A stretch of 10,216 nt of DNA from Accumulibacter sp. (GCA_031274075.1 JAISQQ010000270.1:1-10216); one strand, 5' to 3'. Shown: positions 1-7,223, counted from the stretch's first letter. The notes: generated from the sequence alone by a model not told the origin. Made by a program: numbers and translations.

Positions 1-1
1 C

Positions 2-2176
2 GGCCTGCGCGGCAGGCTGTCGGCGTATTCGAGCGCCTGGATCGTCGGCATGGGAGCCTGGTATCTGGTGCTGCTTTGCGTCTGCGGGCTGATGGCGGCC
101 AACGTGCTCTACCAGAACCGCGCCATCACCACCCTGCCGCCCGCGGTCACGCACCACATGGTGTCGGGGCAGTCGGACGCGCTGCACGGCGAGATGCGCT
201 ACATCGCGCAACTCGAGGCCGCGCGGGAAAAATGGCTGCTGCCGTCCTTCGGCATCGACATGCTCGCGCGCGTCGAGCAGGAAGAAAAAAACCGCTTCGT
301 CCGCGACCTGTACGCCAAATCCCTCGCCCCCCTGCTGCTGCGGCTGCGCGCCACCTTGAACGCGCCGGGCGAATACACCGCGGAGAAACACGCGGCGGTC
401 AACCAGTTGGCCTGGCTGGGACACGCGGTCCATGAACAACTGACGAGCGGCAAGATCAGCGCCCCGGCCATTTCTTTCCCGTCGCCTTCCGAAGAGGGCA
501 ATGTAAACGGCGAATTCATCAAGCGCGGCCTGGAATGGACGGCCAACCCGGAGCAACTGAGCATTCTCGGCGAAGACGTGAGCAGCATCCTGATGCCCTT
601 CCTGGCGCGCAATTTCGAGCAATTCGCCGACTCCACCAGCGATTATTACGACACCGTCAACGTCGGCATGCGACTGTGCCTGTCGCAATACTGGCCGCAT
701 CTCTTCGGCAACGAGCAGGAAGACATGTGCATTCCGGCTTACTACACGGCGGCGGGCTACGCGCTGAACAGGAAATTCCTGCTGGACTTTCTCGACATGC
801 CCGGCGGCAAGTACCCGCAGTTGCGGGCGAAAATCGATCAAAGGTTTACCGCCTATTACGCGCGCTACGAAGAATTGTGGCAAAACTTCGTCCAGCGCTT
901 TTGCGAGGTGGCCCAGTCGCTGGAAAACAGCGGCGCCTACCTCCCGTTCTACAACGTCCAGAACGTGGCGCAGACGCCCCACATGCGCCTGGCGGCCCGG
1001 CTCGGCGAGGAACTCGCGCCGCTGAAGGACGCGCCTTCGCCGCCCGCCTGGCTGGGCCAGGCGCGCCTCTTCGAGGTGATGGCCCTGGTGGCCCTGGAAG
1101 GCCACGCCAGCAAGGACGTGGCCAACTGGCACACGCTCCTGGTCAGCGGCATCAACGCGCCCGACGCGCTGCAGGAACTGTGGCGGGCGACCGAAACGCG
1201 CCAGCGGATGCGCGAAATCTACGATGGCATCATGGAAATGACGCTGTATCTCTCTGCCGTGCGCGACATCCTGCAAGAGCTCGACAATCCCGCCTGGGTA
1301 TTGGCGACCGCGCGGGCGCATTTTGGCGCGCGCGACGTGGAGGCGCTGAAGGCGAGCCTGTACGCGCAGTCCGACGATCATTGGAAAAATGTCCAGAGCG
1401 TGTTCGACAGCGCCGAAATTCCCCAGTTGCGCCTCTATGAGAACCTGCTCGATTTCGCCGGCAACGGGATCGCCGTGAGCGCGGCGCTGGCGCTGCAAAA
1501 CGACTGGGAAAACAAGGTGCTGTCCAGCCCCGCGCACCTGCACCGCGGCAACGACGTTTCGCTGATGTTCGGTCAGGAAGGCGCGGTGAGCGAATTCATC
1601 GCCGCGGAGCTTTCTCCTTTCATCCAGCGCCGGGAGGACGGCATCGCGGCGGCGATCTGGGATAAGCGCCCCTTCCCGTTCACCCAGGATTTCCTCTTTT
1701 TCCTGGCCAGCGGCGAAGAATTCGCGATGACCGCGGCAGCGGCGGGAAAAAATCCGGGGGTGCTGCTGCGCTCCATGCCGACGCTGCTGAACGTCGAAGC
1801 GAAAACGCGCGCCAACAGTACCACGCTCACCTTGTGGTGCCAGGAAAAAACCTGGCAATTGACCAACCGGAATTATCCGCACAACGAGCGTTTCACCTAT
1901 GACAAGGGGCAATGCGGCAAAACCGAGCTGGCGATCGCCTTCCCCGATTTCGAGGTGAAACTGGACTATCCCGATTTCGTGGCTTTCGTCGAGGATTTCC
2001 AGTATGGCGAGCGGAATTTCGTGCCGCAGGATTTTCCGGCGTCCGCCGATTTCCTGAGCGCCGCTGGGATCACCAATCTGCGGGTGCGGATTTTCCCGGA
2101 CAACGTGGCCCTGCTGTTGAAGGAAAAAAACGCCAATATTCCCGAAATGCCCGACCGCATCACCTATGTGAGGTAA
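2..2176 (+). CDS. tssM: TssM (IcmF family) T6SS membrane-complex protein, 3' part
   Basis: The frame is open from base 2 with no start in sight, so this is the last 724 residues of a protein that begins upstream; the ATG at 50 lies inside a transmembrane segment and is not the start. A hydrophobic helix (about window 50-115, from GAWYLVLLCV) is followed by QNRAI and a long, mostly helical region, as expected for the last TssM membrane helix leading into its periplasmic part. The C-terminal region, with the FLFFLASGEEF stretch and a beta-rich end including TTLTLWCQEKTW, fits the conserved TssM C-terminal domain. In known T6SS, TssM forms with TssL and TssJ the complex that spans the envelope, its periplasmic part contacting the TssJ lipoprotein. 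The ATPase-like cytoplasmic domain with Walker motifs would be upstream and cannot be judged. The stop overlaps the next gene region (TAATG). Family assignment is firm; subtype is not. Confidence 0.93.
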   Translation, partial: GLRGRLSAYSSAWIVGMGAWYLVLLCVCGLMAANVLYQNRAITTLPPAVTHHMVSGQSDALHGEMRYIAQLEAAREKWLLPSFGIDMLARVEQEEKNRFVRDLYAKSLAPLLLRLRATLNAPGEYTAEKHAAVNQLAWLGHAVHEQLTSGKISAPAISFPSPSEEGNVNGEFIKRGLEWTANPEQLSILGEDVSSILMPFLARNFEQFADSTSDYYDTVNVGMRLCLSQYWPHLFGNEQEDMCIPAYYTAAGYALNRKFLLDFLDMPGGKYPQLRAKIDQRFTAYYARYEELWQNFVQRFCEVAQSLENSGAYLPFYNVQNVAQTPHMRLAARLGEELAPLKDAPSPPAWLGQARLFEVMALVALEGHASKDVANWHTLLVSGINAPDALQELWRATETRQRMREIYDGIMEMTLYLSAVRDILQELDNPAWVLATARAHFGARDVEALKASLYAQSDDHWKNVQSVFDSAEIPQLRLYENLLDFAGNGIAVSAALALQNDWENKVLSSPAHLHRGNDVSLMFGQEGAVSEFIAAELSPFIQRREDGIAAAIWDKRPFPFTQDFLFFLASGEEFAMTAAAAGKNPGVLLRSMPTLLNVEAKTRANSTTLTLWCQEKTWQLTNRNYPHNERFTYDKGQCGKTELAIAFPDFEVKLDYPDFVAFVEDFQYGERNFVPQDFPASADFLSAAGITNLRVRIFPDNVALLLKEKNANIPEMPDRITYVR

Positions 2177-2181
2177 TGGAG

Positions 2182-2883
2182 ATGACGCACTCCCTGCGCT
2201 CGCTGTTTCGCCTCATGCTGCTCGCCTGGTTCGCGTTGGCGGCGCTGATGGCGTTCGCGCTGTCCATACACTTCCCTTCGGAGGCGGCGGGCACTCTGGT
2301 GGAGAACCTGTTTACCCGCGTCCCGCCGCCGCCGGCGGCGAAGCTGCTGCCCGCCGCGCCCGCCAGGCCCGCCGTCAGGGAAGCGCCGCGCCCGATCCGC
2401 GTCGCCCCGCCGCCCGCCGTCGAAGAAACGCCGCCGTCGCCCTGGCGGGAACTGGAATACGGCCGGAAAGGCGGCAAGGGCGCCCTGGGCGCGGCGGAAA
2501 TTTCCGCGCGGCCGACGGGAGAAATCGAAATCGTCTTTCCGTTCCGCGGCGAGGCCGGGCAGGCCAGTTTTTACCGCCTGGAAAGAAAAGGCTCCCTGTC
2601 GGTGGATCTGCACGGCGAACTGCGTCTCGCGCAGACGGTCAACGCCGTCCTGGAGCACGGTTTCCTGCAACGCCTGCAAATCTACCCGCACCCAGGGTTC
2701 ATCCGCATTTCCGGGATGGGACGGACGCGCGATCTGCTGCCGCGGATGACGGCGCGAGCCTTCGTCGCGGAGAACAGGCTGCGGGTGGTCTTTTCGCTCG
2801 CCGGGAAGAGTCCGCAGGGTCCGCAGAGTCCGCAGGGTTCGCAGGGTTCGCGCGAAAGTCCGCGCGTGGGCGAGGGGAGCTGA
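2182..2883 (+). CDS. Membrane-anchored protein with Pro-rich linker and AMIN-like domain, T6SS-linked
   Basis: No named T6SS gene is recognised. The 233-residue protein has one N-terminal transmembrane segment (about residues 8-28, FRLMLLAWFALAALMAFALS), then a Pro/Ala-rich stretch (about 47-88) that looks like an extended linker, then a compact beta-rich region (about 105-208). That region contains EIEIVFPF, SLSVDLHGEL, GFLQRLQIYP, GFIRISGMG and a final RLRVVFSL, an order of strands resembling AMIN domains, which in AmiC and PilQ bind peptidoglycan or localise envelope machines. This is pattern reading, not a profile hit. The likely topology is inner membrane with the C-terminal domain in the periplasm, so a role in fixing the TssM complex to the cell wall is an inference. 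There is no lipobox, so it is not a usual TssJ. An earlier ATG at 2176 overlaps the tssM stop, but the AGG at 2171-2173 is better spaced for 2182. The C-terminal tail is a short tandem repeat. Confidence 0.82.
   Translation: MTHSLRSLFRLMLLAWFALAALMAFALSIHFPSEAAGTLVENLFTRVPPPPAAKLLPAAPARPAVREAPRPIRVAPPPAVEETPPSPWRELEYGRKGGKGALGAAEISARPTGEIEIVFPFRGEAGQASFYRLERKGSLSVDLHGELRLAQTVNAVLEHGFLQRLQIYPHPGFIRISGMGRTRDLLPRMTARAFVAENRLRVVFSLAGKSPQGPQSPQGSQGSRESPRVGEGS
2811..2846 (+). repeat. 9-bp tandem repeat, four copies, in the 3' end of the AMIN-like gene
   Basis: Four units close to TCCGCAGGG follow each other (2811-2819, 2820-2828, 2829-2837, 2838-2846), with a decayed fifth unit TTCGCGCGA. They encode the low-complexity tail SPQGPQSPQGSQGS, which follows the end of the folded domain. 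Because the unit is nine bases, gain or loss of copies keeps the frame. The tail may be an extension formed by local repeat expansion and not part of the domain. Confidence 0.85.
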
Positions 2884-2885
2884 CC

Positions 2886-3296
2886 GTGCCCGGACTGCGC
2901 CTTTTCGAGCGCATGAGCGCCGTCTGCCGCAAGGAAGACCGCCAGTCGCTGCAATCCGGCGAGCGCCTGCTGCAGTCGATCTGCGATTATGTTTCCCGGC
3001 TGCTCAATTCCCGCGAAGGCAGCACGCTTCTCGACCCCCGTTTCGGAATGCCGGATTTCATCCATTCCAACGCCGGCTTCTCCCCGGACGACGAACCGGC
3101 GCTGCGGCAGCAGCTCGTCGATTTCATCAGCCGCTACGAGCCGCGCCTGCAGGACGTGCGCGTCAGCTTCGCCCCCCGCGAGGCGGGCCGCGCGGCGCTG
3201 GCCTTTTCCATCACGGCGAGATTGAAGGGCGAGAACGAGGGCGTGCATTTATATTCGAATGTCACGCCGGAGGGAAAAATCCGTGTTCGCCTGTAA
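2886..3296 (+). CDS. tssE: TssE, gp25-like T6SS baseplate wedge protein
   Basis: This 136-residue protein has the length and order of the gp25/TssE family. An N-terminal LFERM motif (6-10) is followed by a helix, then LLNSREGS (39-46) and a loop with DPRFGMPDF (50-58), then the family hallmark YEPRL (84-88), then beta strands ending at KIRVRL. In T6SS and T4-like phages this protein is part of the baseplate wedge where the sheath is nucleated, and the YEPRL-region glutamate belongs to its conserved core. The GTG start at 2886 is supported by a strong GAGGGGAG (2872-2879) six bases upstream, and it lies only two bases after the preceding stop, so translation is probably coupled. Confidence in the family is high. 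Confidence 0.93.
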   Translation: MPGLRLFERMSAVCRKEDRQSLQSGERLLQSICDYVSRLLNSREGSTLLDPRFGMPDFIHSNAGFSPDDEPALRQQLVDFISRYEPRLQDVRVSFAPREAGRAALAFSITARLKGENEGVHLYSNVTPEGKIRVRL

Positions 3297-3302
3297 GAAC
3301 CT

Positions 3303-3473
3303 GTTTGCGATTTTCTCTGGGAGAGCGGGGCACCAGCCCCGCAACAGCGGCAGTGCCATTGATTTGGCCAAAAGCGGGGCGGGTGCCCCGCGCTCCCAGA
3401 GGTGGCTCGAAGGGAGGCTTCCACTAATGGGCTTGTGTAAGATACCCGCGCCCCCAGAGAGAAAATCGCAAAC
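3303..3473. repeat. Outer inverted repeat filling most of the tssE-tssC gap (16-bp arms)
   Basis: The arms GTTTGCGATTTTCTCT (3303-3318) and its exact reverse complement (3458-3473) bracket 139 bases. A second, longer palindrome is nested inside (3317-3399), directly abutting the left arm. The rest of the interior (about 3400-3457) shows no further structure I can support. The whole 204-bp gap 3297-3500 holds this element and the tssC ribosome binding site. It looks like a small inserted element or a repeat inside another repeat; no transposase and no clear target duplication is visible. Confidence 0.8.
3317..3399. repeat. GC-rich inverted repeat, family shared with 6741-6822
   Basis: The left arm (3317-3346, beginning CTGGGAGAGCGGGG and ending CCCCGCAACA) pairs with 3370-3399 (ending GCCCCGCGCTCCCAG) with few mismatches around a 23-base centre. 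The left arm matches 26 of 30 bases of the left arm of the palindrome at 6741, so both belong to one dispersed family. If transcribed as part of the T6SS message it would form a very stable hairpin between tssE and tssC. No U-run follows, so it is not a typical intrinsic terminator, but it could slow ribosomes or nucleases. Confidence 0.85.
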
Positions 3474-3500
3474 CGCCTCTAAGGCCGGCTGAGGAAAACC

Positions 3501-5024
3501 ATGCCGTTTCCCGAAACCGGCAACGCGCCTCCGGGTTCCCCACCCGATTCTTCGGCCATTTCTCCGGGCATTTCTCCGGCCGATTCCCCAGCTATTTCCC
3601 AGGCCGCGCCCGCCATCCTCCCGGCCTTGCGGGAAAGCCTGCGCGAGGGCGGCGGCGGCGCGCCGGACACGGCGCTGCTGGCGCGCTTCCTCGAAGCCAT
3701 CCTGGTTTTCCCGCCGGGCACGCCCGTGTCCTGCGCCCTGGCGGACGGCATGATCACCGAGATCGACGAACGCCTGTCGGTCCAGGTCAGCGCGATCTTG
3801 CACCACGAGCGTTTCCGTTCCCTGGAAATTTCGTGGCGTTCGCTGGAATTCCTGGTCAAGCGCGTCGATTTCCGGCAGAACATCCTCATCCGCTACCTGA
3901 GCGTTTCCCGGAACGATCTCCTCGCCGACCTGGACGACGCCCCGGACATTCTCCTGTCCGGCTTTTACCGGCACGTCTATACGGCGGAATACGGCCAGTT
4001 CGGCGGACAGCCGGTCGGCGCGATCATCGCCAACTACGAATTCAGCGCCCGCGCCCCGGACATCCGCCTGCTTTCCGCCGCCGCCTCGGTCGCCGCGATG
4101 GCGCACGCGCCCTTCATCGCCGGGGCGGGTAAAGCCTTCTTCACCAGCGGCGGCTGGGAAAATTTCGCCGCCCTGACCGACCTGCGCACGCTGTTTGAAA
4201 TGCCGCAGTACGCGCCCTGGCGCGCCTTCCGGGAAGCGGAGGACGCCCGCTACGCGGTGCTGACCCTGCCGCGCTTCCTGCTTCGCCTGCCCTACGACCC
4301 GGAAAACTACAGCGCCCGCTTCGCGTTTACGGAAAACCGGGATTCCACGGACGACTTGTGCTGGGGCAACGCCGCCTTCGCGCTCGCCGACCGGCTGGCC
4401 GACAGCTTCGCCCGCTATCGCTGGTGCGTGAATATCATCGGCACCGAAGGCGGGGTGGTCAAGCGCCTGCCCCTGTACACGATGCGCGCCCATATCGCGG
4501 AAGAGCGAATCCCGGTCGAAGTGCTGATCTCCGAGAGGCGCGAATTCGAACTCGCCGAGGAAGGCTTCGCCGCCCTGGCGATCCGCAAGGGCATGGACGA
4601 CGCCCTGTTCTTTTCCGCCAACTCCTGCCAGAGGGGGAAAAGCTTCGACGACGCCGCGGGCGCGCCGGGTGATTCGCAGGCGGCCATCAACTACAAGCTC
4701 TCCATCCAGTTGCCCTACATGATGATCATGAATCGCCTGGCGCACTACCTCAAGGTGCTGCAGCGGGAAAACGTCGGCGTCTGGAAAACGCGCCTGGTGC
4801 TGGAGGCGGAATTGAACAAATGGATCAACCAGTACGTGACCGAAATGGACAATCCCGATCCTTCGACCCGCAGCCGCCGCCCGCTGCGCATGGCGGCGGT
4901 CCATGTCGAGGATATGCCGAACAATCCGAGCTGGTACCGGATCACCATCCTGGCGCGTCCCCATTTCAAGTTCATGGGCGCGAATTTCACCCTCTCGCTG
5001 ACCGGAAAACTCGATCGGGAATGA
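3501..5024 (+). CDS. tssC: TssC-family T6SS sheath large subunit
   Basis: This 507-residue protein carries the TssC/VipB signature along its length: IDERLSVQVSAILHHERFRSLEISWRSL cut in two parts (IDERLSVQVSAILHH about 88-102, then LEISWRSLEFLV 108-119), FYRHVYTAEYGQFGGQP (155-171), a stretch with AHAPF (201-205), WRAFRE, LTLPRFLLRLPY (254-265), WGNAAFALAD, AHYLKVLQREN, and a C-terminus with RPHFKFMGANFTLSLTGKL. TssC pairs with TssB to build the contractile sheath; the C-terminal part normally forms the handshake domain. No tssB is next to it, whereas canonical tssC directly follows tssB, so it may be the second TssC paralogue (ImpD/EvpB-like) found in some clusters. Residues 1-50 are a Pro/Ser-rich extension with an ISPGISPADSPAIS pattern. 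ATG 3501 follows GAGGAAA (3491-3497). The stop overlaps ATGA with a tssA start candidate. Family firm, paralogue type uncertain. Confidence 0.92.
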   Translation: MPFPETGNAPPGSPPDSSAISPGISPADSPAISQAAPAILPALRESLREGGGGAPDTALLARFLEAILVFPPGTPVSCALADGMITEIDERLSVQVSAILHHERFRSLEISWRSLEFLVKRVDFRQNILIRYLSVSRNDLLADLDDAPDILLSGFYRHVYTAEYGQFGGQPVGAIIANYEFSARAPDIRLLSAAASVAAMAHAPFIAGAGKAFFTSGGWENFAALTDLRTLFEMPQYAPWRAFREAEDARYAVLTLPRFLLRLPYDPENYSARFAFTENRDSTDDLCWGNAAFALADRLADSFARYRWCVNIIGTEGGVVKRLPLYTMRAHIAEERIPVEVLISERREFELAEEGFAALAIRKGMDDALFFSANSCQRGKSFDDAAGAPGDSQAAINYKLSIQLPYMMIMNRLAHYLKVLQRENVGVWKTRLVLEAELNKWINQYVTEMDNPDPSTRSRRPLRMAAVHVEDMPNNPSWYRITILARPHFKFMGANFTLSLTGKLDRE

Positions 5025-5029
5025 ACGCC

Positions 5030-6631
5030 ATGTCTGAAGAAAGCGCCGCGCCGAACGCGCCTCCGCCGCCGGAAAATTCCGCCGGGGGAATCCCTTCCGC
5101 CGGGAAAGTCCCCATCCCCGGCGCTTCGCCCGCCGGACAGTCGGTGCGCGAGGACGATCGTTTCGCGCAAATGCGCCAGGAAATCGACCTCCTGGTTTCG
5201 ATCCAGGCGAACGCGGCGGAGCCGGACTGGCGCAAGGTGGCGCAGTTGGGCGAAGAACTCCTGACCACCCTGGGCAAGGATATTTCCGTCGCCTCGTGGC
5301 TCGCCGCGGCCTTCCTCCAGCAGGAAGGCGCCGCCGGCGTCGCCAAGGGCGCGGCGGTGCTCGCCGACCTGTGCGCGGACTACTGGGACACGCTGTTCCC
5401 TCCCGCCTCCCGGCTGCGCGCGCGCGTGGGGGCCATCGACTGGTGGCAGGACCGGGTCGACGCCTGGCTGGAAAAGGAAAGACCGGAGTCCCTGCCCGCC
5501 GCCCTGAAGGCCGAAATCGACGCCAGCCTGCGCCTCCTGGAAGAAAGCTTCACCGCCCATGTCCCGGACCACAGCCTGCGCCTCTACGCCCTGCGCGCCC
5601 GCCTGCAGCAAATCCCCGCGCCGCCCGAGCCTGAGCCGGCGGCGGCGGGCGCAGCGGCTGCGCCGTCCGCGTCGCCCACGCCGTCCGCGCTGGATGGGGG
5701 GCGCGCGTCGGGCGCGGCCCTGCCCGCGGCGTCCGTTCCCATTCCCGCTTTCGCTCCCGTTCCCGACACATCGAACGCCGCCGCCTTTGCCGCCGATTGC
5801 GCCCGTTTCTGCCTGGACGCCGCCGAGGCGCAATTGCGCGGCGACCTCGCCCATCCGGCGTCCTACGTTCTGCGGCGCGTCGCCTTGTGGGGGTTTTTGC
5901 GCGACTTGCCGCCGGCCGAAAATGGCCGCACCCTGCTGCCCGCGCCGGAAGATCACGTGCTGCCGGGATTGACCGCCCTGCTCCAGGCCAACGAATACGA
6001 AAAGGCCGTGCGCGGCGCGGAATCGTGCTGCAGCGCGTATATCTACTGGCTCGACCTGAGCGGCCTCTCGGCCCGGGCGCTGTCGGCGCTGGGCCCCGCC
6101 TTCGCGGCGGCAAGGCTCGCCCTGGAAGGACAGATGGCCGGACTGCTGCGGCGCTTTCCCGAACTGCCGACGCTCTGCTTCGCCGACGGCTCCCCCTTCG
6201 CCAGCGCCGCCACCCTGGCGTGGCTCTCCAGCCTCGGCGCTTCCGCCGCGCCCGCCGATCCCTTTGCCGAAGCCGTAGACAAAGCCGTCGCACAAGCGCC
6301 CGCCGCCGCCCTGGAAGCGCTGGGCGCGCTGTTCATCCGCCATCCCGGCGGAAAAGAAGCCCTGCGCCTCTACCAGTCGGCCTTCGCCGTATGCCAGAAA
6401 GGCGAACTGTGGCCGCCGCTCCCCTTCCTCGCGCAGCGCCTCCTGGCCTTGTCGGCGGCCCACCAGCTAAGAACCTACGACCCCGCCGCCGTAGCGTCGG
6501 CGCTCTCAGCCGCCGCCGCCGCGCTCGCCGCCCTGCTCGCAACCAACCCCGAACACCCCGAAGCCAGGACGCAATACGCCCGCGTCGCCGAGGAACTCGC
6601 CGGCCTGCAACCGCACCGGTTGCTGGGGTAG
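5030..6631 (+). CDS. tssA: TssA, ImpA_N domain plus VasJ/VCA0119-like C-terminal half
   Basis: The protein is 533 residues. After a disordered Pro/Ala-rich start (1-40), residues 45-140 match the ImpA_N domain (DWRKV at 66-70, KDISVASWLAAAFLQ at 83-97, YWDTLFP at 118-124, IDWW at 136-139). A second Ala/Pro linker (about 196-250) leads to a helical half with HPASYVLRRVALWGFLRDLP (275-294), LLRRFPELPTLCFADGSPFA (372-391) and TLAWL (395-399), resembling the VasJ/VCA0119 type of TssA C-terminal region and not the short dodecameric form. TssA proteins act at the baseplate and at the distal end of the growing tail. The ATG at 5021 overlaps the tssC stop (ATGA); 5030 is preferred because GGGA (5017-5020) is at a workable distance, giving MSEESAAPN. 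Overlap with tssC implies coupled translation. It is the last T6SS gene before the repeat region. Confidence 0.88.
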   Translation: MSEESAAPNAPPPPENSAGGIPSAGKVPIPGASPAGQSVREDDRFAQMRQEIDLLVSIQANAAEPDWRKVAQLGEELLTTLGKDISVASWLAAAFLQQEGAAGVAKGAAVLADLCADYWDTLFPPASRLRARVGAIDWWQDRVDAWLEKERPESLPAALKAEIDASLRLLEESFTAHVPDHSLRLYALRARLQQIPAPPEPEPAAAGAAAAPSASPTPSALDGGRASGAALPAASVPIPAFAPVPDTSNAAAFAADCARFCLDAAEAQLRGDLAHPASYVLRRVALWGFLRDLPPAENGRTLLPAPEDHVLPGLTALLQANEYEKAVRGAESCCSAYIYWLDLSGLSARALSALGPAFAAARLALEGQMAGLLRRFPELPTLCFADGSPFASAATLAWLSSLGASAAPADPFAEAVDKAVAQAPAAALEALGALFIRHPGGKEALRLYQSAFAVCQKGELWPPLPFLAQRLLALSAAHQLRTYDPAAVASALSAAAAALAALLATNPEHPEARTQYARVAEELAGLQPHRLLG

Positions 6632-6654
6632 TTTCGTTCCAGGGGACAGGTGAC

Positions 6655-6675
6655 GGGTGGCGGGTGGCGGGTGGC
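6655..6675 (+). repeat. GGGTGGC heptamer, three perfect tandem copies
   Basis: Copies lie at 6655-6661, 6662-6668 and 6669-6675, just after the tssA stop, with GGGGACAGGTGAC before and GGAGGTCAG after. A period of seven bases in a non-coding position makes copy-number change easy and harmless to any frame. No function can be assigned. Confidence 0.9.
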
Positions 6676-6694
6676 GGAGGTCAGAAGACAATCC

Positions 6695-6760
6695 GGCTAC
6701 CCGGCGCCGGGCAATACGACACGCCGGGAGCGCGGTTTTGCTGGGAGCGCGGGGCTTCCG
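6695..6760 (+). repeat. 66-bp direct repeat, copy 1
   Basis: It starts GGCTACCCGGCGCCGGG and ends within the left arm of the palindrome at 6741. It matches 7224-7289 at about 55 of 66 bases without gaps. After this block copy 1 carries about 120 extra bases, including the rest of the palindrome, before the shared 186-bp unit begins; copy 2 passes almost directly into that unit. Confidence 0.82.
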
Positions 6761-6822
6761 CCCCGCAACAACCGGGAGAGTGACACCACCGCTGTTGCGG
6801 GGCAGAAGCCCCGCGCTCCCAG
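6741..6822. repeat. Near-perfect inverted repeat with 30-bp arms
   Basis: The arms 6741-6770 (CTGGGAGCGCGGGGCTTCCG then CCCCGCAACA) and 6793-6822 pair with one mismatch around a 22-base centre. The family is the same as the palindrome in the tssE-tssC gap. Copy 2 of the neighbouring direct repeat (7270-7289) keeps only a diverged piece of the left arm. As RNA it would fold strongly, but no U-run follows, so a terminator role is only possible. Confidence 0.9.
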
Positions 6823-6881
6823 GTTTACGCACCGAGTCAGCGAACAGGAGACGATAAAGTTACCGGAGCGTTGGTTTTGGC

Positions 6882-7067
6882 CCGCTTGGGCGTTGGCGCA
6901 AAATCGTCGCAAAACCGTAGGGCGGGGAAGCGAGGCGCCGCCCGCCGGGGCGGGTCGCCGGCGGCGCAGCCGCCGCTCATCGTATTCAACGGCCCTTGTA
7001 TCGTGCGGCGCGTTGCGTCGTGAAATGAATCGGCGGGAGGCGCTTCGCTTTCCCGCCCTACGTGTCA
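6882..7067. repeat. 186-bp repeat unit copy A, containing a 147-bp MITE-like element
   Basis: The unit matches 7291-7476 without gaps at roughly 89% identity. Its core, 6916-7062, is 147 bp with 31-bp terminal inverted arms (6916-6946, beginning CGTAGGGCGGGGAAGCG, and 7032-7062, ending CTTTCCCGCCCTACG). Inside are a 7-bp stem with GCA loop (6959-6975) and a 6-bp stem with GTT loop (7006-7020, one G-T wobble). No transposase and no target duplication is seen. The shape fits a non-autonomous, palindromic dispersed repeat. Confidence 0.88.
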
Positions 7068-7070
7068 GTC

Positions 7071-7222
7071 GTATAGGTTGAGTGAGCGGAGCGAACTCCA
7101 ACAAAATAAAGTGATACATCGCCACATTCGGGCGGGGGTGGATACGGGACGATTGGGCGTGACGGCTGACGGCAGGGGAAAGGTGAGGATGTTGGGGTTT
7201 GCTGTGCTCATTCAACCTATAC
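7071..7222. repeat. 152-bp element with 33-bp imperfect inverted ends
   Basis: The arms 7071-7103 (beginning GTATAGGTTGAGTGAGC, ending ACTCCAACA) and 7190-7222 pair at 28 of 33 positions. The arms resemble the widespread GTAGGTTGGGTGAGC...CCCAACA type of dispersed bacterial repeat, as recalled and not searched. The interior (7104-7189) shows no gene or further structure I can support. The element fills the gap between the two copies of the larger direct repeat. Confidence 0.85.
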
Positions 7223-7223
7223 G

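Noticed and set aside
284..291. Runs of seven A in tssM (near 285-291 and 2124-2130) and at the end of manC (9133-9139) as phase-variation or slippage sites
   Set aside because: The frames are intact, the runs are short and AAA-Lys rich stretches are common; nothing downstream in another frame suggests programmed frameshifting.
3249..4964. Long open frame on the minus strand opposite tssC (571 codons)
   Set aside because: It mirrors the high-GC codon pattern of tssC, crosses the palindromic gap, and its translation shows no recognisable domain.
4745..6463. Long open frame on the minus strand opposite tssA (572 codons)
   Set aside because: Gly/Arg-rich composition typical of an antisense frame in GC-rich DNA, while the plus strand encodes a clear TssA.
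6741..6822. Palindrome as the T6SS operon terminator
   Set aside because: No U-run follows on either side and it lies over 100 bases past the tssA stop, with relatives elsewhere that do not follow operons.
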